Assembly (NCBI GenBank): GCA_905182995.1
Contig: CAJJDP010000063.1
Coordinates: 189,846 to 253,845, forward strand
Length of the DNA stretch: 64,000 bases
Source of the DNA: Paramecium octaurelia
Taxonomy: Eukaryota; Ciliophora; Oligohymenophorea; Peniculida; Parameciidae
Reading direction: 5' to 3'
In this document: positions 26,071 through 37,700 of the stretch, piece after piece
Layout: each line of letters starts with the position of its first letter
Position numbering within the stretch: the stretch's first letter is position 1
Position numbers and translations under genes: made by a program
Notes under the pieces: model-generated
Told to the model about the DNA's origin: nothing
What the model saw: only the letters and a program-made list of their open reading frames with translations
The model's database searches: none

Positions 26071-28008
26071 ATGTCATCGATATTCAAAGAAGTGTCTTTA
26101 AAATAAGTGATTGCTGATAAAAGTTAAGTAAGAATACTATTGACATAGAAAATTCAGACACTGGTTACAATGTTGAAAGATATCTAAACGGAGGAGGAGG
26201 AAATTATGAGATAATTCAATAAAATGACAAAAGAAGCAAGATCAATAGAGGAATTATATGAGATAATGGAAATGATTAATTATGAAATGAGTGTTCGAAA
26301 TAACGATAAATTGGAGATAATGGATGAAATTAATCACCAAGAGGAGTATCTGTAATTAATTCGATTTTATAACAGATTGTAACAATAAGGCAATCTTGAA
26401 GGCTAAGTGAGGAATGCTTTGAAAGAATTGGAAACATCACAAAAATTTTAAAAGACACGATCTTTGAGATAGACTGGAAGATTTCTATAATTCAAAGAGA
26501 ATAATCATAATTTGAATATGGAAAATAATAACATCCAATCTAATATTATAACAAGTTATGATTTTGAAGAGTAATCAAAATTGTACGATAAAATCTAAGA
26601 TAATATCTTTAATGATCCAATAAAATATAATACTCAAGATGGTATAGATGAGACTTAAGTATATGATTGGATATTGGATATTGATTTGATAAACAATGTC
26701 TAATTGGGTTGGCCTGTCTATATCAGTAAGCCATTCCAGGCAAAAATGGAGTTAGTGGGTTTAGGGAATAACAATAATGAAATTAAGTCTTCAATTAAAT
26801 GGGAGGGTGCAACCGTGGCTGTTGTCGGTCTTTATGATAAAGGGAAGACATTTGTACTTAATAATCTAACTCAATCAAATTTACCATCAGGGAAGAAAGT
26901 AACTACTAAAGGGATATCTTTCAAACATGTTGATGTCGATTCAGGAACTTAGTTAATATTAGTTGATACAGCAGGTAGTTACTCTCCTGTAAAAATTTAA
27001 TCTGCTTTAAGTATTGTAGAGAAGGAGGCAACAGAGCATTTTATTATAGATCTTGTATTTGAATTGAGTGATTACTTCATTTGTGTTGTAAATGACTTCA
27101 CTTCTTTAGATCAAAGATATTTAGATAGATTGTCTAGACAAATATAGAATAGTTCAAAGACATTTAGAGAAATCATAGTAGTTCATAATTTGAAGGAAAT
27201 TGAGACATCTGAAATCTTACAACATGTTTGGATAACTCAAGTGACTTAAATTTATTCTACAGGTGGATCTATTTAAAGAACCAAGGTTGCAGCCAATAAT
27301 CCAAGGAATAATGAGTTATAAGCTAAACATGTATTATGGTTCAAAACCTAATATACAAGACATGTCTGTTTGGTTAGTGATGATAGTTAATTAGGATTAG
27401 ATGTAAATCCTTGGGTATTTTCATTATTGAAATATTGGTTAAAATCAGTATTTGTACCTGTTAACAGATCATTTTCTGTTTGTGAAAGTATCTTGTAATA
27501 TGCAACCAGCAAATTAACATAGTATTTTAAGCGGGAAGTTAATGTGAAGTTGATTGACACAGATAACTAATTCGTAAAGAAGATCGTGCAAAAGGAGGCC
27601 GACTTATAAAATGGACAATTAAAAATACCTTAAACTAATATTGATCAATCTGGTTTGATATTAGCAAGACCAGATTCATTCGCTCCTGCCACAGATATCA
27701 TAGCTAATGATAAATATACTATTTATATGGATGTACCAGGAATAAGCGAAGAAGATATCGAAATGTATAGATAAAATGTTGTGACTATAGTTAAAGGAAA
27801 CCGAAAGAAACCCTATTAGGAAGAATAAAGTGATCATATCAAAAAGCAGGAGAGAAAATACGGTGAATTTACATTAAGTTTTAGGATTCCAGAAAATTTC
27901 GAACGCAAATGGAAACATTTTGGAATAGAAAATGGAGTTTTGAAAATAGTATATGAGAAAGACAAGGATGATATCATTCCTAATTAATTTATGAGTTAAA
28001 ATGAATGA
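26071..28008 (+). CDS. Coiled-coil / P-loop GTPase / HSP20 fusion protein
   Basis: Intronless, 645 aa. Residues 1-150 are heptad-like (EELYEIMEMINYEM, VRNALKELE). Residues 200-460 form a GTPase: P-loop GLYDKGKT (253-260) followed by FVLNNL, a TTKGISF segment in the switch I position, and DTAG (299-302). The organisation resembles dynamin/GBP-like large GTPases in which a long helical part follows the G domain. Residues about 532-635 are an HSP20/alpha-crystallin domain: ATDIIANDKYTIYMDVPGI, a charged loop, GEFTLSFRIPENF and the signature IENGVLKIVYEK. HSP20 domains hold unfolding proteins as oligomers. The natural reading is a GTP-driven, chaperone-like, self-assembling protein. I know of no standard family with this order. 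It is head-to-head with the VLIG-type gene and shares its upstream region. Confidence 0.9.
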
Positions 28009-28121
28009 ATTAATTTAATTTCTTTTATTATATATATTTATATAAATCTATTAACTAATTACAATATAAATTGTTAATTACTCAATATGATATAAGTAAA
28101 CAATTATGAAATGCAATTAAT

Positions 28122-29046
28122 TCACAAATATAAGACTACGCAAGTAATGTCATCTCTGGCTAAACTATTTCTTTTCCATGCATCCACTGCAAAATTTAGT
28201 AATTTTTATGCTGCCAATTCAGCACTTATATTTTTATCATAACATTAACTCAAAATTGAAACTACTTCTTAAGAAGACATGTATTCCCAAATCCCATCTG
28301 AAGCAAATACCAATATTTTGTCCTCATTTGTTAATTCATACTCTGTGATCTCAGGTGTTGCTATCACACCTGCCTATGCACCCAATCTATCTCCCATTGC
28401 TCTAGTCATAGCTAATCCTGGTGCATTCAATGTTTTTAGCCAAACTCGAAGTGGACCCACTTAATTACCATAAATGTCTTATTGAGCAGCTATACGTCCA
28501 CCAGCCTTTAATATTCTTATTGCCTCATCCTCTCGAGATGGTTTTTAATCCTTTGTTAATTCAAAGGTTTACCAACTATTACCCATTAACTTTGCTAAAA
28601 CACATCTACTATCCCCTACATTTGCTATGTATAATCTATTTAATTTTATCAAACCACAACACAATGTTGAACCTGCTATGACAGTTTCAATTTTTGAATT
28701 ATTGACCAATTCATTATTTGTCTATAAAACACCTTTTATCAAAGTCTCTTTTGGATCTAAAAGACTTTGTTCAATATATTTTGGTAGAGTAATCCGAATA
28801 AACCCAGAAACACGTTCACCATTCACTCCATGTCCATCAGCCACTCCATAAAAGTTAAGTCTCTTCTCTACAATGAAAGCATCCTAATTTATCTTCTACT
28901 TCCCACTCATCAACTAGCCAGGCAAACTCATCACTCCAAAATTTGTTGATTATTCCTTCCGACCAACTTTCCAAGACTGTCTGAATAAGATTACACTCTT
29001 ACTTAGCATCAGAAGTAATCGATGGCAATTTTGGCAATCGATCCAT
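28122..29046 (-). CDS. PP2C-family Ser/Thr phosphatase (PPM)
   Basis: Predicted 300 aa after removal of a 22-nt intron at 28981-29002. PP2C motifs occur in order: KINQDAF, GVADGHG (residues about 60-66, with the metal-binding Asp and Gly), AGSTLCC, NVGDSRCVL, LAMTRAMGD, FASDGIWEYM and ARDDITCVVLYL. All conserved metal-coordinating aspartates are present, so a Mn/Mg-dependent phosphatase is expected. The length is that of a minimal catalytic domain with a short N-terminal extension. It converges with the GTPase-HSP20 gene; the two stop codons are about 110 bp apart. Confidence 0.93.
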
Positions 29047-29195
29047 TGATTGATATTAATAGCGTTTTGGAGTTTCAACTAACAATTCATCTCAAATAAC
29101 TTACTGTAAGACTTCTTATAACCATACTAGTACCTGTGAGTCATTTAATTATTAATAATAATATTTCAATTTATTAATTCTTCTTTAACATAGCA

Positions 29196-29634
29196 TCACT
29201 TTGTAACTTCAAAAACTTATTCCAGTTCCAAATATTTTTTGATTATCTTTTTGTCTGTTCTATATTCCTCTATCCGATTTCTTATCCAATCATGAGTTTA
29301 CATTAACAACCCAGGCATTGAAGCTACTTTTTCCAACTTGAAAATAACATCAAATTGGTTGGTTATCAAAGGTAAGTTATTTAATTAGTTAAATAACTAT
29401 GAAGAACCTTACCATTGATCCCATTTATGAAGTAAACTCTTCTTTGTATTTTATATATATATGCCTACAGTTGTTATTTCATTTTATCTTAAATCGTATT
29501 TATACACCTCCAAACATCATTCGAAATTTCAGGTTCTTTGCATAACTATATTTATTTCAATTGAATCCTTTGACTTATAAAGATTACCTCTTCACTAAAT
29601 GAAATTGCACTTTTAGTCGTAATTTCTATCGCAT
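29196..29634 (-). CDS. Small protein, unknown function
   Basis: Two introns of 20 and 32 nt give 129 codons exactly and one frame to TGA (plus 29196-29198). The 128-aa product is basic and helical: LRLKVQFHLVKR at the N terminus, EISNDVWRCINTIQDK, HKWDQWQGSSQLF, then IFKLEKVASMPGLLM and a charged C terminus with WIRNRIEEYR. It might be a small mitochondrial or trafficking factor, but nothing diagnostic is visible. A perfect 10-bp inverted repeat with a TTAG loop (plus 29375-29398) lies inside the coding sequence. Confidence 0.5.
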
Positions 29635-30670
29635 TTTATAACTATCACTAATGGATCAGAGACTTATTTTCTAAAATTTATTAAATCTAAAATTAATAAT
29701 TTACTTGAAAAAATATGAAATATTTGATATTTATGAATAATTTCTTCTATAATAGATTAGATATGTATAAGCCTAAGCATTAACAATTCATATATCAAGA
29801 TTATGGGCTTTTTAAAGTTATCCCAAAATTTATTTAAATAAGTTGGAAATTAGTTAAATGAAATAGAGAATTTCAAAAACAATTATTTAATACTTCAGAG
29901 TTAGTAAATATTAAAAAAAATACAACTTATAATTTATTTAATTTCATATTGTGTTATTAATTAATAACTTTTTTGATAAATTAAATTTAGAGATTAAGTA
30001 TTCAATAATCTAAGATAAATAATTGATATCAACTGAATTACGATAGAATCATTAGATAATATGAAATTTTATATTGACAGCATTTATTTATAAAGTTGAA
30101 ATTGACACCATAAATAGTAGAATATCAAACATAATATAGTTATAACATTAAATTGATTTGAAATTTAATCAAAATTAGTTGCCTGAAAGAAATATAACTA
30201 AAAAAGAACTTTAAAAAAATTGTAAATTAATATATATATCTTTGATTGGATAAATTAAATTATATCTAAAATTACAATGTCATTACTCAAAAGATACAAT
30301 CAAATAGTTTAATAGGTTGGTTAGTTAATAGAGAAAGTATTTGAATGAATCTGAATTTGATTTAAAAATTAAACATGTTATGCAGGTCAATTTAAACAAA
30401 TAAAAAATAAAAAAAATTAAATTACATTAATTGGAAATAAATAATTTATTTTAGAATAATTATCGTTTTTTTACTTATATGAATTAAGTTCAATCTATCT
30501 ATTATTTCTAGCTTATTAAAGGTTCTGAACCTGCAAAGGAAAGAGAATAGAGATAAAATTATTTAAGTTCAGTTTCTAACTTGAATTTTATAAAAAATTA
30601 TCGTAGTTACTAATTTCTTTCTTTAAATATTTAGGATAATCTATGAGAAGAATCAATTATTTATATATTA
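29635..30670. other. AT-rich intergenic region, no gene seen
   Basis: About 1.0 kb with TGA in every frame at short intervals. The part just before 30671 must hold the promoter of the downstream gene. No other structure was noticed. Confidence 0.5.
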
Positions 30671-33600
30671 ATGGGAATTTGTGGTTCGAAAAAGTCGGAT
30701 AAGGAAGCAGGGATATAATTATAAATAGAGAAAACAGTCGCTGAGTAGAAGTAAATAAAGATAGAGGAAGAGCTTTAAGTATAACATACAACGAGACGTT
30801 CTATTTGTAATCAATTTTCTACACTTAACACAAATGGGAACGTAGTTACAATTCATTAAACTGAACAAGAAGTTTAGAAGTGTGAGCCTTAACAGACTAA
30901 GGTCTCTAAAAAGAAGACCAAGTCCACAAAAGACGATGCTAATTATTATAGAAGATCAGATCATGTACTTACTGTTTTCTCTTTGATTGTGGAATTAATT
31001 CAAGACGACCAAAAAAAATATTATAGTATCACAATAGGAACAAAAATTAAAGATTGTGTACATTATGCTCATGTAAATGGAATCCTGATTACTTAAGCAG
31101 ATTTTGATCTATTCCATTTGAAACCTGATACCTTTAAAGAGGCAAATTCATATTCTCGAATACCTACTTTTTTTTCTACTGATAATTATTTCAATATAGA
31201 TAAAGAAAGTCCAAATAGTTTTATTTCTTTTGAGAATCTACTTAATGTTGAAAGGATCATCTCACTCAAATAATTTCAGATGAAATTAAAGAAAAAATAG
31301 AGTGTAATTCATGAATAAAATGCAAATAAATAAAATTAAAATGATTATATTGTGACTTCCAATTTAGAGATGCTTGAAATAATAACTGTAGTAGATATTG
31401 AGCAACAATCGAGATTTTTGAATGTGTTATTTCACTTAATCCTATAGCACTATCACCAAAACCTGGATTAGTATTTGGTTTTTATTACCAATACTACTTT
31501 CTTGTTTGATATACCTCCCTAATTTGATCAACCAAATATGTATAGATTGGCACTTTTCTATGATAAATTATCGTATTCTCTGAAAGATCTTTAATAGATT
31601 TTACTGAAAGACAAAAGTGAGTTAAGCAATATCTTACATAAAAAATTGTCATTAAATTTAATATAGATTCTTATTGGTTGTTATGAGAAACATATTTACA
31701 GACTTAATTTTACATTATCAACAATATTCTATGTTCCAAAATATAAATGTTTTAAATTAGAATCCTTTGGTAGAATGAAAATACTCGTATAATTTGGTTA
31801 AAATCCAGAAGTGGCCTTAAAGACCTTGGAAGAAAAGAAGTATAAGGCATTTGTTAAAAGTTTCAAGAAGGATTTATTTGCGATTATTGATCTTATCATC
31901 TATTTCAAATAAGTCTAGAGTTAAAATTTAAGAACCATATCAACAATTAGGAAAAAGTACTTTGCAAATTTGAAAAAAGAGCAAGGAGAGATTTTAGAAG
32001 ATGAAAAGAATTATTGTTTATTGGCTGAGAAGATATTCAGCAACGATTAAGATCGTTATTTACTTGAATTCATTAAAATGGCAATATATTCATACGATCT
32101 GACAGATGTTGATAAATTTATTTAAGATTTCAAATAAGTTGCAGAGAGTCTTCGAAAGGAATTATTTGAAGTAGATTTTCAGTAAGATTCCAAGCAAATG
32201 GATTAATAAGTTGAATAGCAAAAATTGTCTAATTCTAATTCTGTAGATTTAGATGATTTAAGCGAAATAAAATTATTGGAAAGTTTTCCAGTAAATATTT
32301 GTGAGGATTACAAATCTATTGCTCAAAATAAGAGTAAGCTATCTGAAGTTGAATAAACCTATAAGGAGATAATTTATCAGTCATTGCTTTATTCAAACAG
32401 ATTTCAAGCCTATTACGAAAAGTTTCAAAATTTATAAAAGCCAATATTTTAAAACTGTTATGTGGAAATACTTAATATTTTCTATTTTATTAAATAATAA
32501 CATCGAGAAGATTCTTGGCAGGAGAAATTAAAAATAGTATCCTAAAAAATGGACAAAGTGATAAATCTTATTAAATAAGTCAAAGATGATAGTGTTGATA
32601 ATTTTCATATTACTCTGTTATTTTAGATTATGACTTTATCTTAAAAAAAGCCAATAGTGATTTTAAACTAATTACAGAAATGCATTTCTAATCAACTGAA
32701 ACAGAAAATGCAAATGGATCATAGATTGAGGAGTTAAAATTAAGCAAAGGGATTACTTGAACAAAAAAAGCATGTAATGTTATAAGTATGGTCAGCTTTG
32801 TCGTATCTTCATACAGACAATTATTTTTAAGCTATCAGCAAAATTTAGAAAGCTATTGGATTTTAATTGAAAAACCAGCATCAAGCATCATTGTCTTATG
32901 GTTATTCACTATTAGTGAGTGGAGAGATAGCAAGATTGAGTCTAGCCCCAATTTCGGCTATGCTTAACTTAGAAATGAGTTTAGTAATTTACAATCAGTT
33001 CTTTCCATAAAATAAGTAGGTAGAAGATTAAAGTGAGATTACAGATAAATCAGAGTATAATCCATTCTAAATAAGATATAAAGATGTAAGAGTTAAAAAT
33101 TTGGCTACAAGCAATAAAGCCAAAGTAGAATTCCTACTTGGAATGAGTTACTTTGATATGCACGATTAAGAAAATTCATTATTATGTCTTAAAAGGGCTT
33201 AAGAATTAATGTTAAGATCATTTCACATTTATGCAGAAGAGGTAGTGTTTCTCGTGTTATAGTAATTATGGATTCATGTTTTACAGGATGATATAGGTCA
33301 TGCTATGAATATTGCATTATTTTATGCTAATGATATGAATTAGTAATATAGGAATGGGAAAGAGTTTAAGAAGAAGATAATATCTAAATTGCAGTTTATA
33401 ATAGGGTCTATCTTTGAATTTAATGGATAATATTTAAGTGCTATTAGATTTATAGAACGTTCTAATAGGACTCTAACTTATGCCAAGTGTAATAATTTTG
33501 TAATCCAAATGCATTATTAAGCTAAAAAGATTCAGATAATTACAAAATTGAAGAAGGCGTTTATAAAAATAAAAAGTAAACAATAAGTGAGATCAGAAGA

Positions 33601-34711
33601 AGATTTGAGTTTATTCTAAACATTAAATGAAGCTCTGGGTCAGACATTTCAAACATTGTATTTTAAATAGCCAATTACAATGAAGACTTCGGTGTTGCTG
33701 GATAAGTTTGGAAAGTAGATAATTCACATTTAGGGTTTGATGAGAACAGATGGATAGAGTAAGGCTATTAAACTACTTGGGGATTTGATAAAAGCCTTAA
33801 ATAAGAGCAAAAAGGATGAGATTTACGGTTTGGTTTAGGATAAGTACCTGACCTTGTCTTTAGATAAACTGAGTGCAAAAGAAATAGAAGCATAAATTCA
33901 TAGTGTAATAGAAATTCATGACAGATACTTATAATTTCCTTTAAAGTAACACCATGTATTAAAGTGCTAGCTTATTTTACTGTGTATTTTTATGAAATAG
34001 AAAAACAATAATTAAATATTTGAGCATTTCAAAAACATTGAATAAACAATTGAAGAATTCTAAAATATCTTATAATGGAAATAATTATCTTCTGACACAG
34101 AAGAGGTTCAATTATAAAATAAGTTTGAGACAATAGTGAAGAGGGGAAGCATTGCTATGGTCTATTAAATTGCAAACGTGACTGAATTGATTGAGCAGTT
34201 CAACAAATTTAAGAAAAAGTTAATTGAAAATCTACAAAATAGAGAAAAATTTGTTGACTTAGCCAATTCATTTTAGAAGAGGGTAATCAACTCTTAAGCA
34301 TTTTTAAAACTATTATAAACAAAGTAAGCATGTTTACTTGGGAGTTATTCTTAAGTGAAAATAGTCAATGAAGGAGAGTAGGAGTAATAACAGCCAGAGA
34401 TTATGATTTAAAGAGAAACTCCATAAAAATTATAGTTTGTTGAGGATTCGACAGAAGTGGATGGAAAAGAGAATTAAAAGTTGGTTTTTGATTTGAGAAG
34501 TTTGGATGAGATAATTGTGGAGAAGAAGTTAGTTCATCATAGGAAGGGGTAGACGGAGGAGACCCTTTAAAAGATTGAGGAGACAAATGAACCGGAGAAG
34601 ATGAAGAAATCGCATAAAAGAAATGAATCAGAAATGACTTTTAAGAATGCAACGAAAAAGAAAAAGATTGATTATAAAATGAATCCATTTCAGAGTACTT
34701 TAAAAAAATGA
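30671..34711 (+). CDS. 1346-aa protein with N-myristoylation-type start, unknown function
   Basis: A single intronless frame of 1,347 codons. The protein begins MGICGSKKSDKE, a good N-myristoylation context (Gly2, Ser6, basic residues after), with Cys4 available for palmitoylation, so membrane anchoring is likely. Residues 30-110 are polar and basic. The body is largely alpha-helical with repeated Leu/Gln-rich helices, and the segment at about nt 32880-33560 (SYGYSLLVSGEIARL, FLLGMSYFDMHDQ, CLKRAQELM) has the helix-pair spacing of TPR-like repeats. The C-terminal 150 residues are strongly charged (ETPQKLQFVEDSTEVD, KKKKIDYK). I recognise no catalytic motif. A membrane-attached scaffold is a guess. 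Confidence 0.8.
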
Positions 34712-34759
34712 GAGAAATTACAATGTTGATTATATAGAGTTATTTAATTATATTAATTA

Positions 34760-37700
34760 ATGTGGTTTATCCTTCTGATTGCTTTGGGATTAGGATTGAA
34801 TTGTCCATAGGTGTTTTATTTGAGCAACTTCTAAGAACAAGCGAACTTGATCACCTATTAGAGTGATTATAATTATATTATGGCATCTGTCTAAAATGCA
34901 ATAGTTTTTATTTAAGCTGAGTCAGGAACGCTGAGATAATTAAAGCCAAGTAAGTTAATATAAGTAACCAGTTGATGGATAGAGCGTAACCTTTATGTAG
35001 ACCCAACAGGGATATTTGTTTGTAGGCAAAACAAATCAATTACAAATTTATAGTTTAGATGAAGATAATCCAATACAAGGATAGTTGTCATTTTCAGGCA
35101 ATATCAACTATTTGTAATATGCAAATGATGTAATCAGTATTGCAACAGATCAAAGCGAGGCTCTGATTTGGAATATGGCACAAAATAATATTTTAGGAAG
35201 AACAAAATGTAAGAGATTCTATATATTAGAAATTTAGCATAATCTTTATCGAATATATTAATAAATTATCAAGTTTAGATCGACTAATATGCAGACAACA
35301 TCTTAATTGGGATTACTAGTGGCGGAACCTATCAATTGGAGTACTACTCCTCATATATGTAATAATTCTTGTAAAGTTTCACATTAACTTAATTTGATTT
35401 AAGTCAAATGACATCAACTCAATAAGATTAAACCAATATTAATACTTTCTTTTATGCCGTATCCTCGACCACTCTGACCATATACAAGGTCAATAATAAT
35501 GCTTAGACAATTTCACTCACTAGTCAAACTGTTAATTTAGGGATAAGTCCAATAAGCATGTATTTGATTTAGGATGAGATCATCTTCTTCTCTGCTAATT
35601 GCTAGTTTCAAAGATACAACATCAAATAAAATAGTTTAGGAACTGTCTCTTCATGGATTTCAGCTGCTTCTTGTCCAAACAATATAAAACAACTGCTTTT
35701 TAACTATGATGATCTAATAATTATCATATTGATCAACAATCCTACTGATGGATCAGAAATGATTCAATTATACTAAGTAGATCAAAATCTTAGTGGTACC
35801 AAAATTCGATCATTTTATTACTCCACCTAAAGTATTAGTGCATCATATATGTTAAAATCTTAATATGTTTTACAAGTAGGTTCAACCAGCAGCAACATTC
35901 AAGTATTCAATCAATGGTTTTAATTATAATAAATAATAACAATCAATAATAACAACAATCCTGCCATACAAATAATCTAATCTGATTTAATTTTGATTCT
36001 TTATGCAAATGGTCTGGTAATCTCATTATCCGAAACATCATTCACTTGTCAGTTTACCTAGTATCAATGCTATACATACAATTTATAAACTTAATTTCAA
36101 TCGTAGAATGTTGCAACCTACACCACTCAATTGATCTAATAATTTCAGTATAATAATGTAATCTATGTGGCTTATGCTTTGGACCAAGTTATTAGTTTCT
36201 ATAGTTTTACAAACAATGCCTTTAGTAATATTCCCACAAACTAATAAAATTTGCAGAGTAACATTGTGTAAATGCTGATCACTAGCAATTCTATTTAAGT
36301 TCTATTATCAAGCAATTACTTAAATAGTTATCCTCTTAGTATAGCCATTTAGTAAGAGAACACTCCAGGTTCAATTAATTTGTAATTGCAGAATGTGAAA
36401 TAGGTTACTTAGGATCAAACTTATTAAGTGATTACTAATGGATAAGCAATTCAAATCAGTTTGCTTAGTAATCCCTCCAATCCTGTAGTCTTGCAATGTA
36501 ATTATCTTCATTTATATAATCAAAGAGCCCGGACAATCATACAAACAAATTCAAATTTATCAAGATTACTTGTTGGTCTTAGAATAGCAATCGTACACGT
36601 TGTCATTTTACTAATTAAGTTCTCTTATTCAATAAATTGATCATGCTGCTTATGTGATCAGGACCCAATATTTTAGCTAGAATTTTATTTTGAATAATAA
36701 CTATCTAATTATCTAGTTTAAACAGTATGTAATGACCTTGCAACTGAATGAGTACTTTTCAATATACTCAAATGGTTTTGAATGTGAATTCACTCAAACA
36801 TATAGCAGCAATGTCTTCTCTTATATTAATACTTAAATATCATTAACCAATTTTTACATTTTATATTAGACATTGGATAATTTATTTTCTGTAAGAGGTA
36901 CAATAAACATCAACAAATAAAACATCGATTGGGATAGAATCATCATAGATTAGGGGATCAACCAAAGTGTGAAATTGTATTTTATAGGGATTTCTCCCTC
37001 ATAATCTAGTTTGATCATTAGGAAAAGCATCGAAAAGTTTAATGAAGTCCATTTTCAGGATCTTACCATAATTGTCCCACTTTGTAAATTATATTTCAGC
37101 AATATCATATTGAGTAACATTGAGAATTGCTAAATTACAAATGCACAATCATAGCAATGCCCATATTTAATTTTGGATAATGTGTATCAACTAACTTTGT
37201 AAAATTTCAAAGTTAATAATTTCGAGATGTCATACCCATTAATTTAATCAAGCCAAGGAGCTTACATTCAAATAGAAAACCTCTAAATATCAGGTTCTAA
37301 ATTGTAACAGTTAGTGTAAATCACAGATAAAACCTCATTAACATTAAATACTATAACTATTTCTAATTCATAATGTTCTTCATCTGCAACCTCAATGAAT
37401 TAATTATTCCAATATTACTAACTTCAGGCATCAGATGTAACTATTAATTAAAACCAACTTTGCAGCACAATCTTTAATAATATATTAATAGAATCATTAC
37501 AATCCATCTTAATTAAGTTAACTAATGTGATTATTTAAGATAATAGTTTTTCATCGTATTTAAATGCAGCCATTCTTAACCAACAGTTGAGTAATCTATT
37601 CTATCAATCAGTAATTACTTTAAATACAGTGCAACTTTTTAACAACCAGTATTAATAAGGTATCAATTACGCTTTTAAGTTTTCTTTTGGAATGAAGATT

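Larger units (their letters stand above)
23824..26550. repeat. 1363-bp direct duplication flanking a single N at 25187
   Basis: Bases 23824-25186 and 25188-26550 read the same. The copies stop exactly at the N, as expected of two unmerged contig ends. Each copy holds the 5' end of the VLIG-type gene, the divergent intergenic region and the 5' part of the GTPase-HSP20 gene. The complete VLIG gene uses the left copy and the complete GTPase-HSP20 gene uses the right copy. Collapsing the two gives a clean head-to-head pair. Confidence 0.92.

Noticed and set aside
28279..28851. Plus-strand ORFs of 60-86 aa
   Set aside because: Antisense shadows of the PP2C gene, which has all family motifs on the minus strand.
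29375..29398. Perfect 10-bp inverted repeat with 4-base loop, terminator-like
   Set aside because: It lies within the spliced coding frame of the small gene at 29196-29634; simple AT-rich palindrome.
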